64,000 nucleotides of DNA from Apostichopus japonicus (lineage: Eukaryota; Echinodermata; Holothuroidea; Aspidochirotida; Stichopodidae): positions 32,271,666-32,335,665 of the forward strand of contig NC_092579.1 of NCBI RefSeq assembly GCF_037975245.1. Reading direction: 5' to 3'. This document shows, piece by piece, positions 37,973 to 50,005 of the stretch; within the stretch, counting starts at the first letter, position 1; the number at the start of each line of letters is the position of its first letter. The notes under the pieces were generated by a model. That model did not search any database and was not told the origin of the DNA. It worked only from the letters and a program-made list of their open reading frames with translations. A program made the position numbers and the translations under genes.

Positions 37973-38683
37973 TTAATAAGACGCAATAATTTTTTGAATA
38001 AAGTTTCTTCTGAATGATTTTGCAGAAGGTTTATTTGTAATATTGCCTGATAGAGAATTCCAAGTTTTGATTGTACGTGCCCTCAGTGATAACATCCCCA
38101 TTGTAGAATTATACCTGTTATAATGTGCATTGCCTGAAGATCTGGTATTGTAATGATGAATATCACTGTTACATATTAAGTAGTCATTAAAAGCATTTGG
38201 TAACAGTTCATTCCAGGCCTTATAAGCAAATGTAGCAAGGTTAACTCTAATAATGTCATCAGCTTTTAACAACTTAGAACGCTTAAAAAGAGGATTTGTG
38301 TGGTCCCTCTGGTTTGGCATGTGTTATATGGCGGACTGCTTTCTTCTGTGTAATACAAATGGGATTCAGATTGGTATATCTAGTACCAGACCATATGTTA
38401 CAACAATACGTAATATGTGGCTGGACTAATGTCTGATAGAGAATCTTTAATATGTGTGTGGCAGATAATGCTTAAGCTTAGCTAAAACACTGGTGTTTTT
38501 TGCAACTTTTTTACAGACAGTTGTAATGTGGTCACACCATTTAAGTTCATGATCTATATATACGCCTAAAAATCTAGTACTATTGACTTGTTGTAGTCTT
38601 TTACCACCCATAGTAATATCAGCATTCCATGTAAAATTTTTATAAGTATTAAAAACTATATAGTTTGTTTTATCAATATTCAA
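37973..38683 (-). pseudogene. LINE ORF2 thumb and C-terminal domain
   Basis: Two frames follow the reverse transcriptase. The first, 38,683-38,447, has KTNYIVFNTYK, TRFLGVYIDHELKW and AKLKHYLP, the thumb region. The second, 38,320-37,973, has DDIIRVNLATFAYKAWN, HHYNTRSSGN, GMLSLRARTIKTWNSLS and the ending KIIASY. The second is closely matched by the two truncated copies at 20.4-21.2 kb. Confidence 0.82.
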
Positions 38684-38737
38684 TGATAATTTGTTGTCAG
38701 CGAACCAGTCGCTGAACTTGTCTAATTCAGTTGATAC

Positions 38738-39805
38738 TTAAATATGAAATAAAGTTCTCGATTGTGATACGAAGAAAATATTTGTGTCGTCAGCAAACAA
38801 AACAACTTTAACTTTATCAGAAACATTGGTAATGTCATTAACATATAGGATAAAAAGCAATGGACCAAATATAGAGCCTTGTGGCACACCACATTGAATT
38901 CTCTCCGGTTGGGAATGAGCATTTTTGTAGGATGTATATTGGTAGCGGTTTGCTAAGTAACTGTCGATCCATTTTAGGGGGGTTCCTCTTATGCCGTAAC
39001 AGTGTAATTTATTAAGCAGAATTGTGTGGTCTATTGTGTCAAAGGCCTTTGAGAGGTCCAGGAAAACCCTGACACAGGTACTATTCTTGTCAAGATTACT
39101 ATACAAATTGTCAATGGCATCAGCTAGTGCTAGCTCAGTGGAGTGTTCAGGACGGAATCCATACTGTTTCTGGCATAAAATGTTATATTTTGAAATAAAG
39201 TTAAAAATACGATTATACAGAAGCCTTTCAACTATTTTGGAAAAACATGATAATAGTGATATAGGTTGATAATTTTCAAAGTTTTCTGAATCCCCTTTCT
39301 TAAAGACAAGGATGACCTTGGCAATTTTTAGCATATCAGGGAAAATACCGGTACTGAACGACAAATTGCAAATATGGGTTAATGGTTTGGTAATAAATAA
39401 GATAACTTGTCTTACAATGCCAGGCTTAAAATCATCGTATCCAGCTGCTTTATCAGGTTTCATGCAAGAGGTTGCTGTTTTTAACAACTCCTCCTCACTG
39501 ACAGGATGAGAAAACATGGAATGAGTGTTAACATCAATGTTAACAGATTCCTGTGATTTACGTTTGTGGTTGATTTTACTTGCCAGTGATGGCCCCAGAT
39601 TGACGAAAAAGTCATTAAATTTTATTAGCAATATCATGGTCGGTGTTAATCTCCTTGTCACCATCCTTGAAAGAAGAGGGATACGATGATTGTTTACGAC
39701 CTTTATGGAGTAATTGGTTAATGGTATCCCATGTGCCTTTTGGGTTACTCCTCGCATTATAAAATTTATTGTTGAAATATAATTTTCTAGAAAATTTGAT
39801 AACAT
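38738..39805 (-). pseudogene. LINE ORF2 reverse transcriptase domain
   Basis: A 355-codon frame contains KIAKVILVFKKGD, NYQPISLLSCFSKI, QYGFRPEHST, LDLSKAFDTIDH, GVPQGSIFGPLLF and FADDTNIFF. These are the ordered finger and palm blocks of non-LTR reverse transcriptases, with the catalytic Asp in LDLSKAF and the ADD pair. It is frameshifted on both sides relative to the endonuclease and the C terminus. The GVPQGS block has Phe where Leu is usual. It would copy LINE RNA at the nicked target. Confidence 0.9.
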
Positions 39806-40977
39806 GATTGAGCTTATTACGATATTGAGAATAAATAGTTTTATTTACACCAGACGGGTTCTTAATATGTCTTTTAAATAGCTTATCGTTTCTTTTGATA
39901 GAAACTAGAATACCTGCAGTAATCCACGGGTGTCTCTTTCGACGTTTCTTAGATTTGGTGACACATTGCTCAGGAAAGCATTGATTATATATGGCATTGA
40001 AATTGTTATAAAACATAGAATAGGCAATGTGTGCATCAGTTTGGGATGAAACATTTTCCCAAGAAGCATCTCGGATTGTTGAGAAGAAATTCTGTACATT
40101 TGTCTTGCAGTAGTTCCTTACATACATAGGGCCCCTTTGTCTACTTTTGTGTATGGCAGTTTGGAGAAATATTGGATAATGGTCACTGAGATCTCTTACA
40201 AAGATACCAGTTATTAGTTTGCAGTCATCATTGGTTATAACATTATCTAAAACAGTTGCAGAAGTGCAACCCACACAGGTAGGTTTGGTAATAGTAGGAA
40301 AAAATCCACTGGCATATAGTAAGTTTAAAAAGTCAGCAGATTTAATATTGTCAGCAAGATCAATATTATAATCACCCATAATGTACGCACTATGTCGTTC
40401 ATTGGAGAGTTGGGTTAAAATTTTGTTTACGTGTGTCAGAAAAATATGCAGTGAACTTTTTGGAGGCCTATAAATTACGCCTATGGTATAATTTTTCATT
40501 GCTGATGTTATGTCAACCTCTATGAACATTGACAGAATCATTGAAAATGCTTATATCGTTTCTGAGTTTGAAATTTAGATCTTTGTTGAAAAATGAACAA
40601 ACACCACCACCTCTCCTTTCGGGACGATGTCTTTCAACAAGCGTATAGTTATTGATATGGATTAAGGGGGATATATCTGCAGTAAGCCAGGTTTCGGTAA
40701 ATCCAATGACAGAGAAATCCTTCAATAGAGACGTAAATGTAGTTATGTCGTCTAAGTTTTTGTTAAGGCTTCGACTATTATGGTGGAATAAAGACAATAT
40801 GTGTTCGCGAGACATCTTGTTGTATGAATCAATATCGTAGTAATTGCATGCGATAGCTTCCTCCCCTGTTTCAAGGTATTTTGCAGCTTGCATCGCTATA
40901 AATAAATAAATGTACCGTATAACATGAACGCCATCATCTTTGCATAGGTTCGGCCGAAGAATCCTTTGTTCTGACAT
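39615..40977 (-). pseudogene. LINE ORF2 endonuclease region, frameshifted
   Basis: The first part (40,977-40,513) carries LFHHNSRSLNKN, GFTETWL and RRGGGVC. The second part (40,541-39,615) carries YRPP, MGDYNIDL and SDHYPIF. These are the ordered motifs of the apurinic/apyrimidinic-like endonuclease that nicks target DNA, including the GDYN and SDH catalytic blocks. The two parts overlap and are joined by one frameshift near 40,530. A linker with KRRKRHPWIT leads to the reverse transcriptase. Confidence 0.85.
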
Positions 40978-42172
40978 TTCTCGCTCTGCTGAGATTAGGA
41001 ATAAATGATTTCTTCTTTAGTCTGATAGTTTGAAAGCCGTCTTCGTCTAGGGATATTTGCCTTTTGTGGGGTTGGATGTTTCCCCCTTGTGTGCTTGCCC
41101 CCTCCATCTGCTGAGATCCAGTCTCCGGTTGTGTTCTCCGTTGTTCTACTACTTTTTGTGTTGGCAATGTCGTCTTTTGTTCAGTTCGCTGTTGTTGGTG
41201 GGTTTTCTTTAACTCCTGGTTAGGATTACTCGGGTGTCTGGATTTCGCATTATTGTTCTTCTTTGCTGTTGAATCCGTGTTTTGTTCGGATTTCTGTGCC
41301 CTGACCTCGTGAATAGCGTGATCGTCCTGTTCAACCGACCCAGTGACTTATCCCTCAGACTGATATTGTGTTTCGTTTTCATGTGTATCTAGGGTCGAGC
41401 CAGTGTCTGTGTTGTCATGGCGATACTCTTCAAACGTTCTTGGCATTTAAAGCATCTGACCTTTGGGCAATTAGCTTCCCGGTGCCCTTGGACATCGCAA
41501 ACTTAACATTTGTAGTTAAGACAGTTTCTCCTGATGTGATCGCTTTCCAAACACAAATTGCATACTTTAGTTTGACCATTGTGCGTTAAGTTCATATTAA
41601 TCCCGTTAATTCTAATTGCGTAAGGCAAGCTCTTGTGTTCTTCAGGTAGTTTTAACTGTACATATCGTATTCCGTTCCCGATATTTGGGAATCTGGGGAA
41701 GGTCTTTCCTTTCCATTCGCCTCTTATTTTACACCCATACTCACAAAGTTTTCCTGTTAGATCTTCGCCCTGTATGAATGAAGGTACTCCGAAAACACTA
41801 ACAGTTAGGAACGTTCTGTTGACACCAGTAGAAACTGATTCCCATTCATGAGGAGTCCACTGTCCAAAATACAGTAAGATCAGCTTGTTCCTTTGCTTTT
41901 AATGTGATAATCCAGCATCCTAAAGATTTCACACAACTTGCAATTCCATCTCTACCAACATCATTCATGATAGCATACAAAATCTCAGTATCTTTATATG
42001 AACTGTCGGCAACTCTGATGCTACACTCCTTTAATTTCTCCACTGTCGCAGAATCCATACTAACAATCTTGTAGGCTAACGAACGTCGCAGGACGTCGTT
42101 GCCGAGATCTCCAGCAGAAAAAGTATTCCAAAATTGGAACAAAATAACATTTTCTGCTAAATGTTGTCTCAA
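40934..42172 (-). pseudogene. LINE ORF1, Gag-like zinc-knuckle protein, broken
   Basis: Translation starts at 42,172 and runs to 41,846. A frameshift then leads into a segment with LTVSVFGVPSF and CNLCLESDHIRRNC, a perfect C-x2-C-x4-H-x4-C knuckle. A second knuckle follows with its x2 position changed to TAA (plus-strand 41,503-41,505). Another shift leads to a polar C-terminal segment ending at 40,934. Such ORF1 proteins bind LINE RNA. The architecture is seen directly; the role follows from the family. Confidence 0.75.
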
Positions 42173-42400
42173 TTAGTGTCTCCAATAATACAATTTGCAA
42201 GATGTAGTGAAAACCACACTCTATTTAACCTCGGAGATCATTAGAGAGTAGAATATATAAGAGCTCCTCAAGGAACAGTGTCAACAGGTTGACGGTTGGT
42301 TATCCAATAACGGTTGGTTATCCAATTTTTTGATTTAATGAAGTCAGACCAACTTAAAATTGATCTCAAGGATTGGGCTTTTTGATAGGTCTATTTATAT

Positions 42401-42685
42401 GTAGAGATATGCACTAGTTAATTGCAATTTCAGCCCTCCAAACTAGTGTAGGGATATGCACTAGTTAATTGCAATTTCAGCACTCCAAACTAGTTATAGG
42501 GATATGCAATAGTTTATTTGCAATTTCAGCGCTCCAAACTAGTGTAGGGATATGCACTAGTTTATTTGCAATTTCAGCCCTCCAAACTAGTGTAGGGATA
42601 TGCATTAATTTATTTGCAATGTGACCCTTCAAACTGGTGTAGGGATATGCACTAGTTTATTTGCAATTTCAGCCTTCAAAACTCC
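42401..42685. repeat. 47-bp minisatellite, ~6 copies
   Basis: The unit contains GGGATATGCACTAGTT, TTGCAATTTCAGC and CCTCCAAACTAG and repeats about six times with a period of 47-48 bp. It lies about 230 bp upstream of the LINE ORF1 start, so it may be a repeated 5' UTR/promoter of that element or an independent minisatellite. A smaller doublet of CGGTTGGTTATCCAAT lies at 42,291-42,326. Confidence 0.85.
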
Positions 42686-42904
42686 AGGAAGTTGCGGGTA
42701 AGGAACCTGAAAAAGTTTGTGGTCAGGACCATTGACAATGTAGTTTATACACGAAACCTAAGATTTATGTATATATCCCAAAAAATTTGTTATTTTTAAT
42801 TAACTTTCCCTGCGTCAGTTTATCATCAAAAGCTCTATGAGGTAATAACATGTTTCATTTGTAACTTTTCTAAGATTTTGACTGATATGATGCTTTTTTT
42901 GTAG

Positions 42905-42985
42905 TTTGACGTGAAGTTAGGTGTTGCAGAAAATGTACGTTTGCAGTGTATGCTGAGGGCAGCTATGGAGACCAGGTACAATCAG
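42905..42985 (+). CDS. Putative 81-bp exon, unrecognised gene
   Basis: After TTTTTTTGTAG there are 27 open codons (FDVKLGVAENVRLQCMLRA and on) ending at CAG|GTAAG. An alternative donor lies 10 bases earlier (CAG|GTACAA). It resembles no adducin segment I know, so it is more likely the end of an upstream gene than the start of adducin. Confidence 0.4.
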
Positions 42986-44273
42986 GTAAGTTTGTTCCTC
43001 ACTTTTTAAAGATCTTAGGTCCAAGCATGTATTATATTATGTGATATGCCTGCTACTACTGTACTAGATCCAATAATTATTTCAGTATGTGACAGAAGAC
43101 GTTACAAGTATTCATATTTGCTTGCATTTCATTTTTATGTTGTAGGTGATTTCTGTTGGTAGACAGCATAAGGCTAGATAGGTTGTACATATTCTGCAGT
43201 ATTTGCCAGTACGCCCTCAGTTTTATCACAAGTTTTTGTAGTATAAGATGGCCGTGTCCATGTGTATGATAAAGGTAACTGTTGTGTTCATATTGTTGTT
43301 GGCGTTGGTACATAATAGTATTCCATGGCATTGGGATTAGTTGGTCATATGCACACTTAGAGTTGTAATAAATAAGCTGTATTGATTCCCTTTAGCTATC
43401 ATCTATTGACAAAGCAAATATTTTTTTAGATAGTTATGGATTTTGGACAAATTTAAGATTTTATATCTTATTTTTTTTTATCATATGTCGGTTATAGCCA
43501 TGATTTTTAGAATAGAAGGTTAATTTTTGACATGAGAAGCATTGTGGGTTGCATGGCATAAGCATTTAAAAGAGCCTTCTACTCCTTAATATTAAAGAAG
43601 CCATTCACTCTTTAATATTTTCTGAGCATTAAAGGAGTGTTCCAACATTTAAAAGCTAGTTTATGATTTTATCAAGCATTGTTTATTACACATTTGTTTT
43701 CCTTTTCCTCCTATTTTTTGATGTAGAGCTTGCTAGTGGGGAACAAAATACCAGCGCTTAAAGAGAAAAACTGAGTTCTGCCTTCCCTTGCCATACTATA
43801 TCTCCCCCCCCCCCCCCTTTGGATGTCGCAACCAGACTCCTCTAACCACCCAATCCTTTACATATAAACAATGTCCAATCAATTGCCAGGTAGTGTTTAT
43901 AGAGTTATAGAACAACAGTGTTTGTTTCAATTATCTAGGAGACTTCTCTGCATATGCTGGTCTTCTCTACTGCTTTCAAATGCTAGCTAATGGCTAACTT
44001 GATCAATTGTCTTTCTTGATATAGTTTTGCCTTCTTTTGTGTAATCTAATTAATTAAGTCACTCACTGTTTTATTTAAAGGCAAAAATGAACTAAGGGAT
44101 TTTTTTTGGATCAACAGATAACTTCTGGAGATGAGTGGAATAACCCCAATGTTGGATGCTTCTCGGCCAAAAGATGTTTTTCTCATCAACTTCAAAGCAG
44201 TTGCTACATATTGATAGATAGTGTTCAAAGTTAAAAGTCTGCGAAAGCAATAGTAATAATAAATCCACACCAG

Positions 44274-44317
44274 GTACTAAATGCATTTAACATGTGCACA
44301 CTTCGGCAGCCGCTGCT
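44274..44317 (+). pseudogene. Adducin exon (head domain), with in-frame stop
   Basis: Between CACACCAG and GTGAGTATCC the frame reads TKCI, TAA, then HVHTSAAAA. It lines up residue for residue with the KCVIHIHTPAGAAV segment of the adducin head (class II aldolase fold). The TAA at 44,288-44,290 replaces an Ile position. The exon joins in phase to the next one (V-S-T-M-K-C-G). Earlier head-domain exons were not found. The stop could be a real lesion or a base error. Confidence 0.6.
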
Positions 44318-44667
44318 GTGAGTATCCACCTTTATAATTACTTTCATGATTCTTAGAGCAGGTTCCTTTTTTCTTTACTTGGATTTTGATCATTTTCTTT
44401 AACATCTTTAGCTTGACTTGTCACATTTCGATTTGTTTTGATTAATACCCAGTTGGCTTTATAAATTTGCTGACCACAAAAAAAAAAAAAACTACCTTAA
44501 AAGCAATGATGTCATAGATTATGGAGGATTTTTAAATGTTCTTTGAATATTCAATATGTTTGCCTAGCATTACCCTTCCTGCAAGTTGTTGACCAAAGCA
44601 AATCTTTAAAAGCAAAGATGTCATAGAATATGGAGGATTTTGAATTTTTTGCTTTGAATCTTGACAG

Positions 44668-44896
44668 GTCTCAACTATGAAGTGTGGCCTTTTGTCGATG
44701 AGTCAAGAAGCCTTGATTTGTGGTGAGATCTCTACACTATGACTTCACGGGGATCATGGTCGAGGAGGAACAGGAGGATCAAATCATCAAAAACAAGATC
44801 CTATTCTTGCATAACCATGGTATCGTCTGCTGTGGTGGGTCCATAGAGGAGGCGTACTTCCTATCCCTCAACTGTGTAGCAGCATGCGAGATACAG
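44668..44896 (+). CDS. Adducin exon, aldolase-like head domain, frameshifted
   Basis: The exon begins after TTGACAG, reads VSTMKCGLLSMSQEAL, then switches frame at about 44,725-44,738 to DFTGIMVEEEQED, ILFLHNHGIVCCGG, SIEEAYF and ACEIQ, ending at CAG|GTAAAG. This matches the adducin head domain, which descends from class II aldolases and anchors the spectrin-actin cap protein. A one-base gain or two-base loss breaks an otherwise good exon. With the stop in the preceding exon it suggests either a damaged gene copy or unpolished assembly. Confidence 0.85.
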
Positions 44897-46089
44897 GTAA
44901 AGAATTAGCTGGACTTGGTCCAACGTGGTCGGATTGCTTGTAAAACTTAGCAGTGTGAGGCCAAATGTTCTCTGGTTATATTACAGTTTGTTCATTCTCC
45001 TCCATTTCAGAATATTTTCGAGACCTGTGAAATTTACAGAGTTTTCCTTTTTTAAGCTGTTTTCTAAAGAGCCGGGAATGGGGTAAGGGGGTTGAGGGAT
45101 GAAAATGGACAAGATTAGTCAACTCCAAACACAAAGTAAATGGTATGGATTGAGTTAATCTTTGTTATGACCCTCTCCTCTGAGAAAAGTTATCTGAAAT
45201 TTTCAAACTGTTTCCAAACAATATAATCAATTTGGAATTTTTATTGTCTTGGGAATGATTGTATCTCCTAGCCTACACGGAACTTGATTTTGCCATTAGC
45301 GTAGTCTACTTCTGTATCAATATGTAGTCATTACACTCTTCTAACTCTCTCCACCTCTGAAGATTCTGCTTCTGTACAAACTTTTGTTTGCTTTTCTCCG
45401 AGTCAAACTAGGCTCTGAGTAACAGCAGAAAGTCACCTGCAATAGCAAAGCCTGCTCCATGAAACGAAAAGAACAGCGGTTGAAGAAGTATGTTTGACTG
45501 GAATAATTGCTAGTCTTGATGCGACTTGCCGACTCCAAATCGGATTTATGGATTTAGATGAAGGCATAGTAGGGAGATGTTTGCTTTCTAACATGTATGG
45601 GCACTAATAATGTTGACATTCATCGATAAAATTCCCATAATATTCCTTTTGATGTCTGACCCCAAGGGCAAGGTTACCCACCTGGGAGATGTGTTTCATT
45701 ATTGACCTTGGAATCCAGGGTCTTTTGGCTACTGTAAATCCTTAGAAAAGCTACCAGTTGAAACTGTGGGAAAAATCTCACTTAGAGATCTTTTATGAAA
45801 GTCATAATTGAGTTTTCTATTTGTTTGTCTTGAAGGTTCAGCAACACACTTTACTAGTGGGTTGGGATTACAAGTGGTGGGGGAAGTGGGGGGTGTTGAT
45901 GGGCAGGAATGGGAGTACTTGGTCCTCTCTTCTCCCTGCAGCATCAAGAGCTGGTTGTCTGGGTTTTGTCAACCTACAATTTTATCAATCGGTGTGTGTG
46001 TGGTTTTTTTTGTCGAGTCTGGGTAACAAATAATGGTCGTTACAAAGCGGATTATCTGCTTTCTAATAAAGCCACCCTTACCTTACACA

Positions 46090-46510
46090 AATATATTCGA
46101 TAAGTATTCAAAAAGTATTCAAAGATTTCCTCAGTATTCAGAAAATTTACCATATAACACACAGTACAAAATAAGTATTCCAATACTAATATGAATAACT
46201 ATAAGCCTTCCTCAGAGCCAAAATATGTAAATGAGTGAAGTATTCGAATACCTGTTAGGTATTCAAATAGGTATTCAAATAGGTATTCGAATAGGTATTC
46301 GAGTAGATTTGGAATAGCTATTTGAATACTTAGCTCATTTACATATAAGTATTCGCTCATTTAAATAATTTGGCTCTGACGAATACTTATAGTTACTCAA
46401 ATACTTATTCGCTAGTATTCGAATACTTGTATGCTAATTAGTTATTTTATGAAGGCTTAACAGGTTTCTGAATACTTACTCAAATACTTATTGAATACTT
46501 GTATGCTAAT
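46090..46510. repeat. TATTC-rich foldback region in adducin intron
   Basis: Words such as AGTATTCGAATAC and AGGTATTCAAAT recur, and larger pieces are inverted about a centre near 46,300: GAGCCAAAATATGTAAATGAG on the left faces CTCATTTAAATAATTTGGCTC on the right, and ATAACTATAAG faces CTTATAGTTA. It resembles a foldback transposon or expanded inverted minisatellite. Confidence 0.65.
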
Positions 46511-47525
46511 CAGTTCCAAGTAAGGAGAGTTAGGAATTTGGCCAGCTTGTTGTCCTAGTTATTGATTAAAACTCTCCAAACAAATAATGAGAATAACCAG
46601 AATTCTGAAGTCTCCTTTTTATGCAACAACTATAAAATTACAAAACAAAACAAAAATAAAATACAGCTTCTTCAATTTCATGTATCTTTCTTGTAGCATT
46701 CATGCACTTGTATGCAAACCGTTTGTTCATCTCTTGTGGCTGTGGCTCTGTCCACTGGTTTCTGCCACACGTACTGTGAATGTACTCTGAACATAAAACA
46801 AATAGAAATAATTAATAATGATAGGGCACAAATATACATTGGCACAATAACCACCCACCAGAAACGGAAAATATAATATATAATATTCAGTGCATAATGG
46901 ACGTCGCAACGCGAGGGAGAGATGGGTGGCTTTAGACCCCACTTTTTTTGCAAGCAAGCATGTTTACACATGTCTTACAACATGTCACAAAGTTTATATA
47001 TAACCTTACTAGCCCTCCCCCCCTGTAATAATTATTAAAATGATAAAAAATTTGGCCATTGCATATAACCACATATGAAAAACAGAAATGTAATCACATT
47101 AAACCCTGCATGCCCAACACTCAAATGTTTTGCATTTTTATAACGCTATTTCAATGGTAAGTAAAATCTCTGTAGTACGGTAAGAGAAACGTCAGACTTG
47201 AACGTGAAGTTTGACTAGGTAAAACTAGGAAACTAATCCAAGTACTGAATGTCCAAATAATTACCAAACATAGGTATTGCCCCATGCACCCATAAGAATA
47301 AGCTTAACTGTAGTAACCTTATAAGTTTAGGCCTAAACAAGAAATATTCTACACATGTAGCCTTGTCTTATTTTAATTTGATTATTAATTTTATTAACTG
47401 CAAATATGCTGTTTATCGTTGCACAAGACAGGATAAAATTAGAAGTTGATCTTGGTTATTGTGCCACTGTCAGAAAGTTTCATATGATTACACATAGAAA
47501 TGAAACAGAAAAAAGGTCAACATAC

Positions 47526-47745
47526 CACTTATTTTGATGATTTTTCTAGAATACGGCCGCTTTCCTCTCCACTTTATCAAGCAGACTGCATTTTCAGTTG
47601 CATTTTCTTTGTCCATCACCGACTCTGTACTAACTTGTTGATCTTTCATCCAATAAATAACACATTTTTTAGGCTTGGTCTTCTTCGATGGGTCAACAAT
47701 ATTTTCCATATTCTTGGATAACTGCAGCAAGTTCTGAACATCCAT
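47526..47745 (-). CDS. Possible first exon of an opposite-strand gene
   Basis: On the minus strand an ATG at 47,745 opens a frame reading MDVQNLLQLSKNMENIV, then KPKKCVIYWM and CLIKWRGKRPYSRKIIKISG, closing at a strong GTATGT donor. The WMxD...VKWxGKxYxAxIxKISG pattern is reminiscent of the N-terminal segment of BEN-domain-type proteins, but no BEN domain was found, so the family is a guess. It lies inside an adducin intron. Following exons were not identified. Confidence 0.42.
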
Positions 47746-48997
47746 TATTGGATATTTAGGCCTAGGCCTATCGCTGTGGGATAAAATTTATTTTCTTCCA
47801 AGTTTCAGTCTAATGTTAATAAAGTTCAGTCGGGCTGCAAGGACTGGAACAAATTTAGTCCGACTCAAAAACTGAAACATTTATTTCTGCGAACTCAAAT
47901 TCAATCTGCTAATAAAAGTTGAATAAAATTCAAGAGGAATAAATATCTGTTCAAAAGGGAGTATTAAGCACAGAATACTAAAACAGTAAGTCTATGAATA
48001 TGATCGATGAGATTTTGGAAAGGCTTCAGTTTTCAATCCTCCGCGGTATATTCAAATACTGCCGTGCCTGTGCACTTCACCTTGGCCAGAAAGTGTATTA
48101 TAAATACTAATGTGATGACACTAACATCATGAAAGGAAAGCTGGGATGCTCCTGAGGGTCTTTGTAAGTTTGATGAGCTCAGCTTGTGCCCGCAGGCGTC
48201 CACAGGATTCTGTATCAAATCGTTTGGAGAAGAGGCTTATAAACACAAACATCCGTTTTCCTGATAGTGTTACAATGCTTCTATTGTACCTCATACATAT
48301 TGTACATAATGCTTTTGCCTGTTTGCTATCAAGGTGCTTTGCAGAATCCAGGCATTGGTTATATCCACCATAGAGAAGTTGACATCTTTTTGTTCATTAA
48401 AGAGCAAATAATCAAATAGCCAAGTTTGGTCCAGTTTTGTTGACAGACAAAACAATTTTGTTGGATAGGAACAAATAAAGTATTATTGCCCAGACAGACA
48501 GTTGGCTCAAATATTTGCCTGTTGAAGGAGAAGTGCATTTCTGTGCTTGTTCTGTAATGGCAGTATTTAGCTCTTTTGTCCCTTGACAGAGAGATGGAAG
48601 ACAAAATGCTTCAATTGAGAAGGATTCAAAGGTTTCATCAAAAGGACGAAATTTCAAACCAGATTTAAGCTAAAAACGACTCTTTAGTGGGTCTTGTATT
48701 TTTGAAGCATAAATGCCAAACGGATGGTTTCTTCGGCAAATCATGTACGATTTTGTCGTCCTCTTATATGAAATTGTTGAGTTTCATTCTTCGGATGGCA
48801 TATACAAGATGACAAATATAAGAATCTCCTTAGTAGTGTTAGGACCAGCAGAGCAAAGTCGGCAACGAGAAACGACAAAGGAGGAATAAGAGAGATTAAA
48901 AGAGTCGCTCGTAAGACTTGTGTTCGATAATGTAGCAACAAACTGCATTCAAACGCTTTACCGTATGCTAATTATTCGTGACATATACATGCCGTAG

Positions 48998-49149
48998 GCC
49001 TGGATAGTGTCATCCACCTACCGGATGAAGTCAGAGACAAGGTCGGCGAAGCAACTGCCAAGGACGCAGGTGGGGTCAGTGAGACAGGACACAAACTGAA
49101 GGTCGGTAAACTGGAGTTTGAAGCCATGATGAGACATTTGGACAATATG
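48998..49149 (+). CDS. Adducin exon, end of head domain
   Basis: After GCCGTAG the frame reads LDSVIHLPDEVRDKV, then GKLEFEAMMRHLDNM, ending at ATG|GTAAG. The EFEALMRMLDN block is a hallmark of adducins. The exon enters in phase 1, while the 44,896 donor leaves phase 0, so one small exon between them has not been found. No defects are present. Confidence 0.9.
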
Positions 49150-49516
49150 GTAAGATTTCAAAATGCAAAAATTCCAACTCACTTGGCCTGCAACGTCTGT
49201 GCAGCAGACCAACTAGCCTTATTTGCATTTAAAGATCTGGGCAAACATAGCTAGCATTTACTATGCTAATTGCCAACCGATGGCGTCGCTAGTTAACGTA
49301 TGAGGTTTTTGATCATATGTGTACCAAGCTAATACGCTTTATTAAGTGAGATAATTCAGTGAGAAGTGAGTTGTAGGAAGTCAGTGTGGATAAGCAGGTA
49401 GCTTCGTTCAGTCAAAGTAAACAGCTGTGACGTATCAGGATGGTTGGATACACCATTCGATTTGATTTGTGTCTTACTTGAAACTCTAATTGTTACAGCT
49501 TGATACTCTCTTAGAT

Positions 49517-49520
<4 letters not shown>

Positions 49521-49594
<74 letters not shown>

Positions 49595-49598
49595 TATA
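49521..49598. repeat. (TA)n microsatellite
   Basis: This is a nearly pure TA run with one GT interruption near 49,558, in the adducin intron between the exons at 48,998 and 50,006. Confidence 0.9.
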
Positions 49599-50005
49599 GT
49601 ATTGGCAAGCTCTTGACTTAATAATCAGAATGGTTTCATACGCTATTGAACATAATCGATACTTTATCGGTTTGGGGAACTTCATGAAGCTCCCCCATGT
49701 GAGCTGTTGCACACCCCACCCATTTTGAAACTATTTTCAAGATCACCTGCATCCAAAATTGTGCAATATTTCATGGAAATGGCATAGAAACGGAATGTTC
49801 CAATTAGTTTGTCCTGAATGCACCAAAGACAGCGAATGTGTGAGATTTTCAAAGAGATACTTGTGGAAGACTTGATATGTAATCATTTCATAAGTAAAAC
49901 AGCAAAGATGGAGGAATGTTGTGCTGCTGATGTTAGATGTAAGAGTGACTTAGATCTGCAACCAGCACAAAAATTTGATCACAGGAACTTTTTAATTTGT
50001 TACAG

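Larger units (their letters stand above)
37814..42172 (-). mobile_element. Near-complete LINE, Jockey-superfamily type
   Basis: On the minus strand the order is ORF1 with CCHC zinc knuckles, an apurinic-type endonuclease, a reverse transcriptase, a C-terminal domain, a 3' UTR with hairpin, and a tail of CAAAT repeats (37,814-37,833). The total is about 4.4 kb. The frames are broken by at least five shifts and one stop, so this copy is inactive as read, though indel errors cannot be excluded. Two truncated relatives lie at 20,428-21,234. No target duplication could be fixed because the 5' end is uncertain. CR1/Daphne-like is my best guess for the clade. Confidence 0.88.

Noticed and set aside
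42905-42985. First adducin exon
   Set aside because: The reading does not match any adducin segment, and the adducin head sequence expected before 44,274 is absent here.
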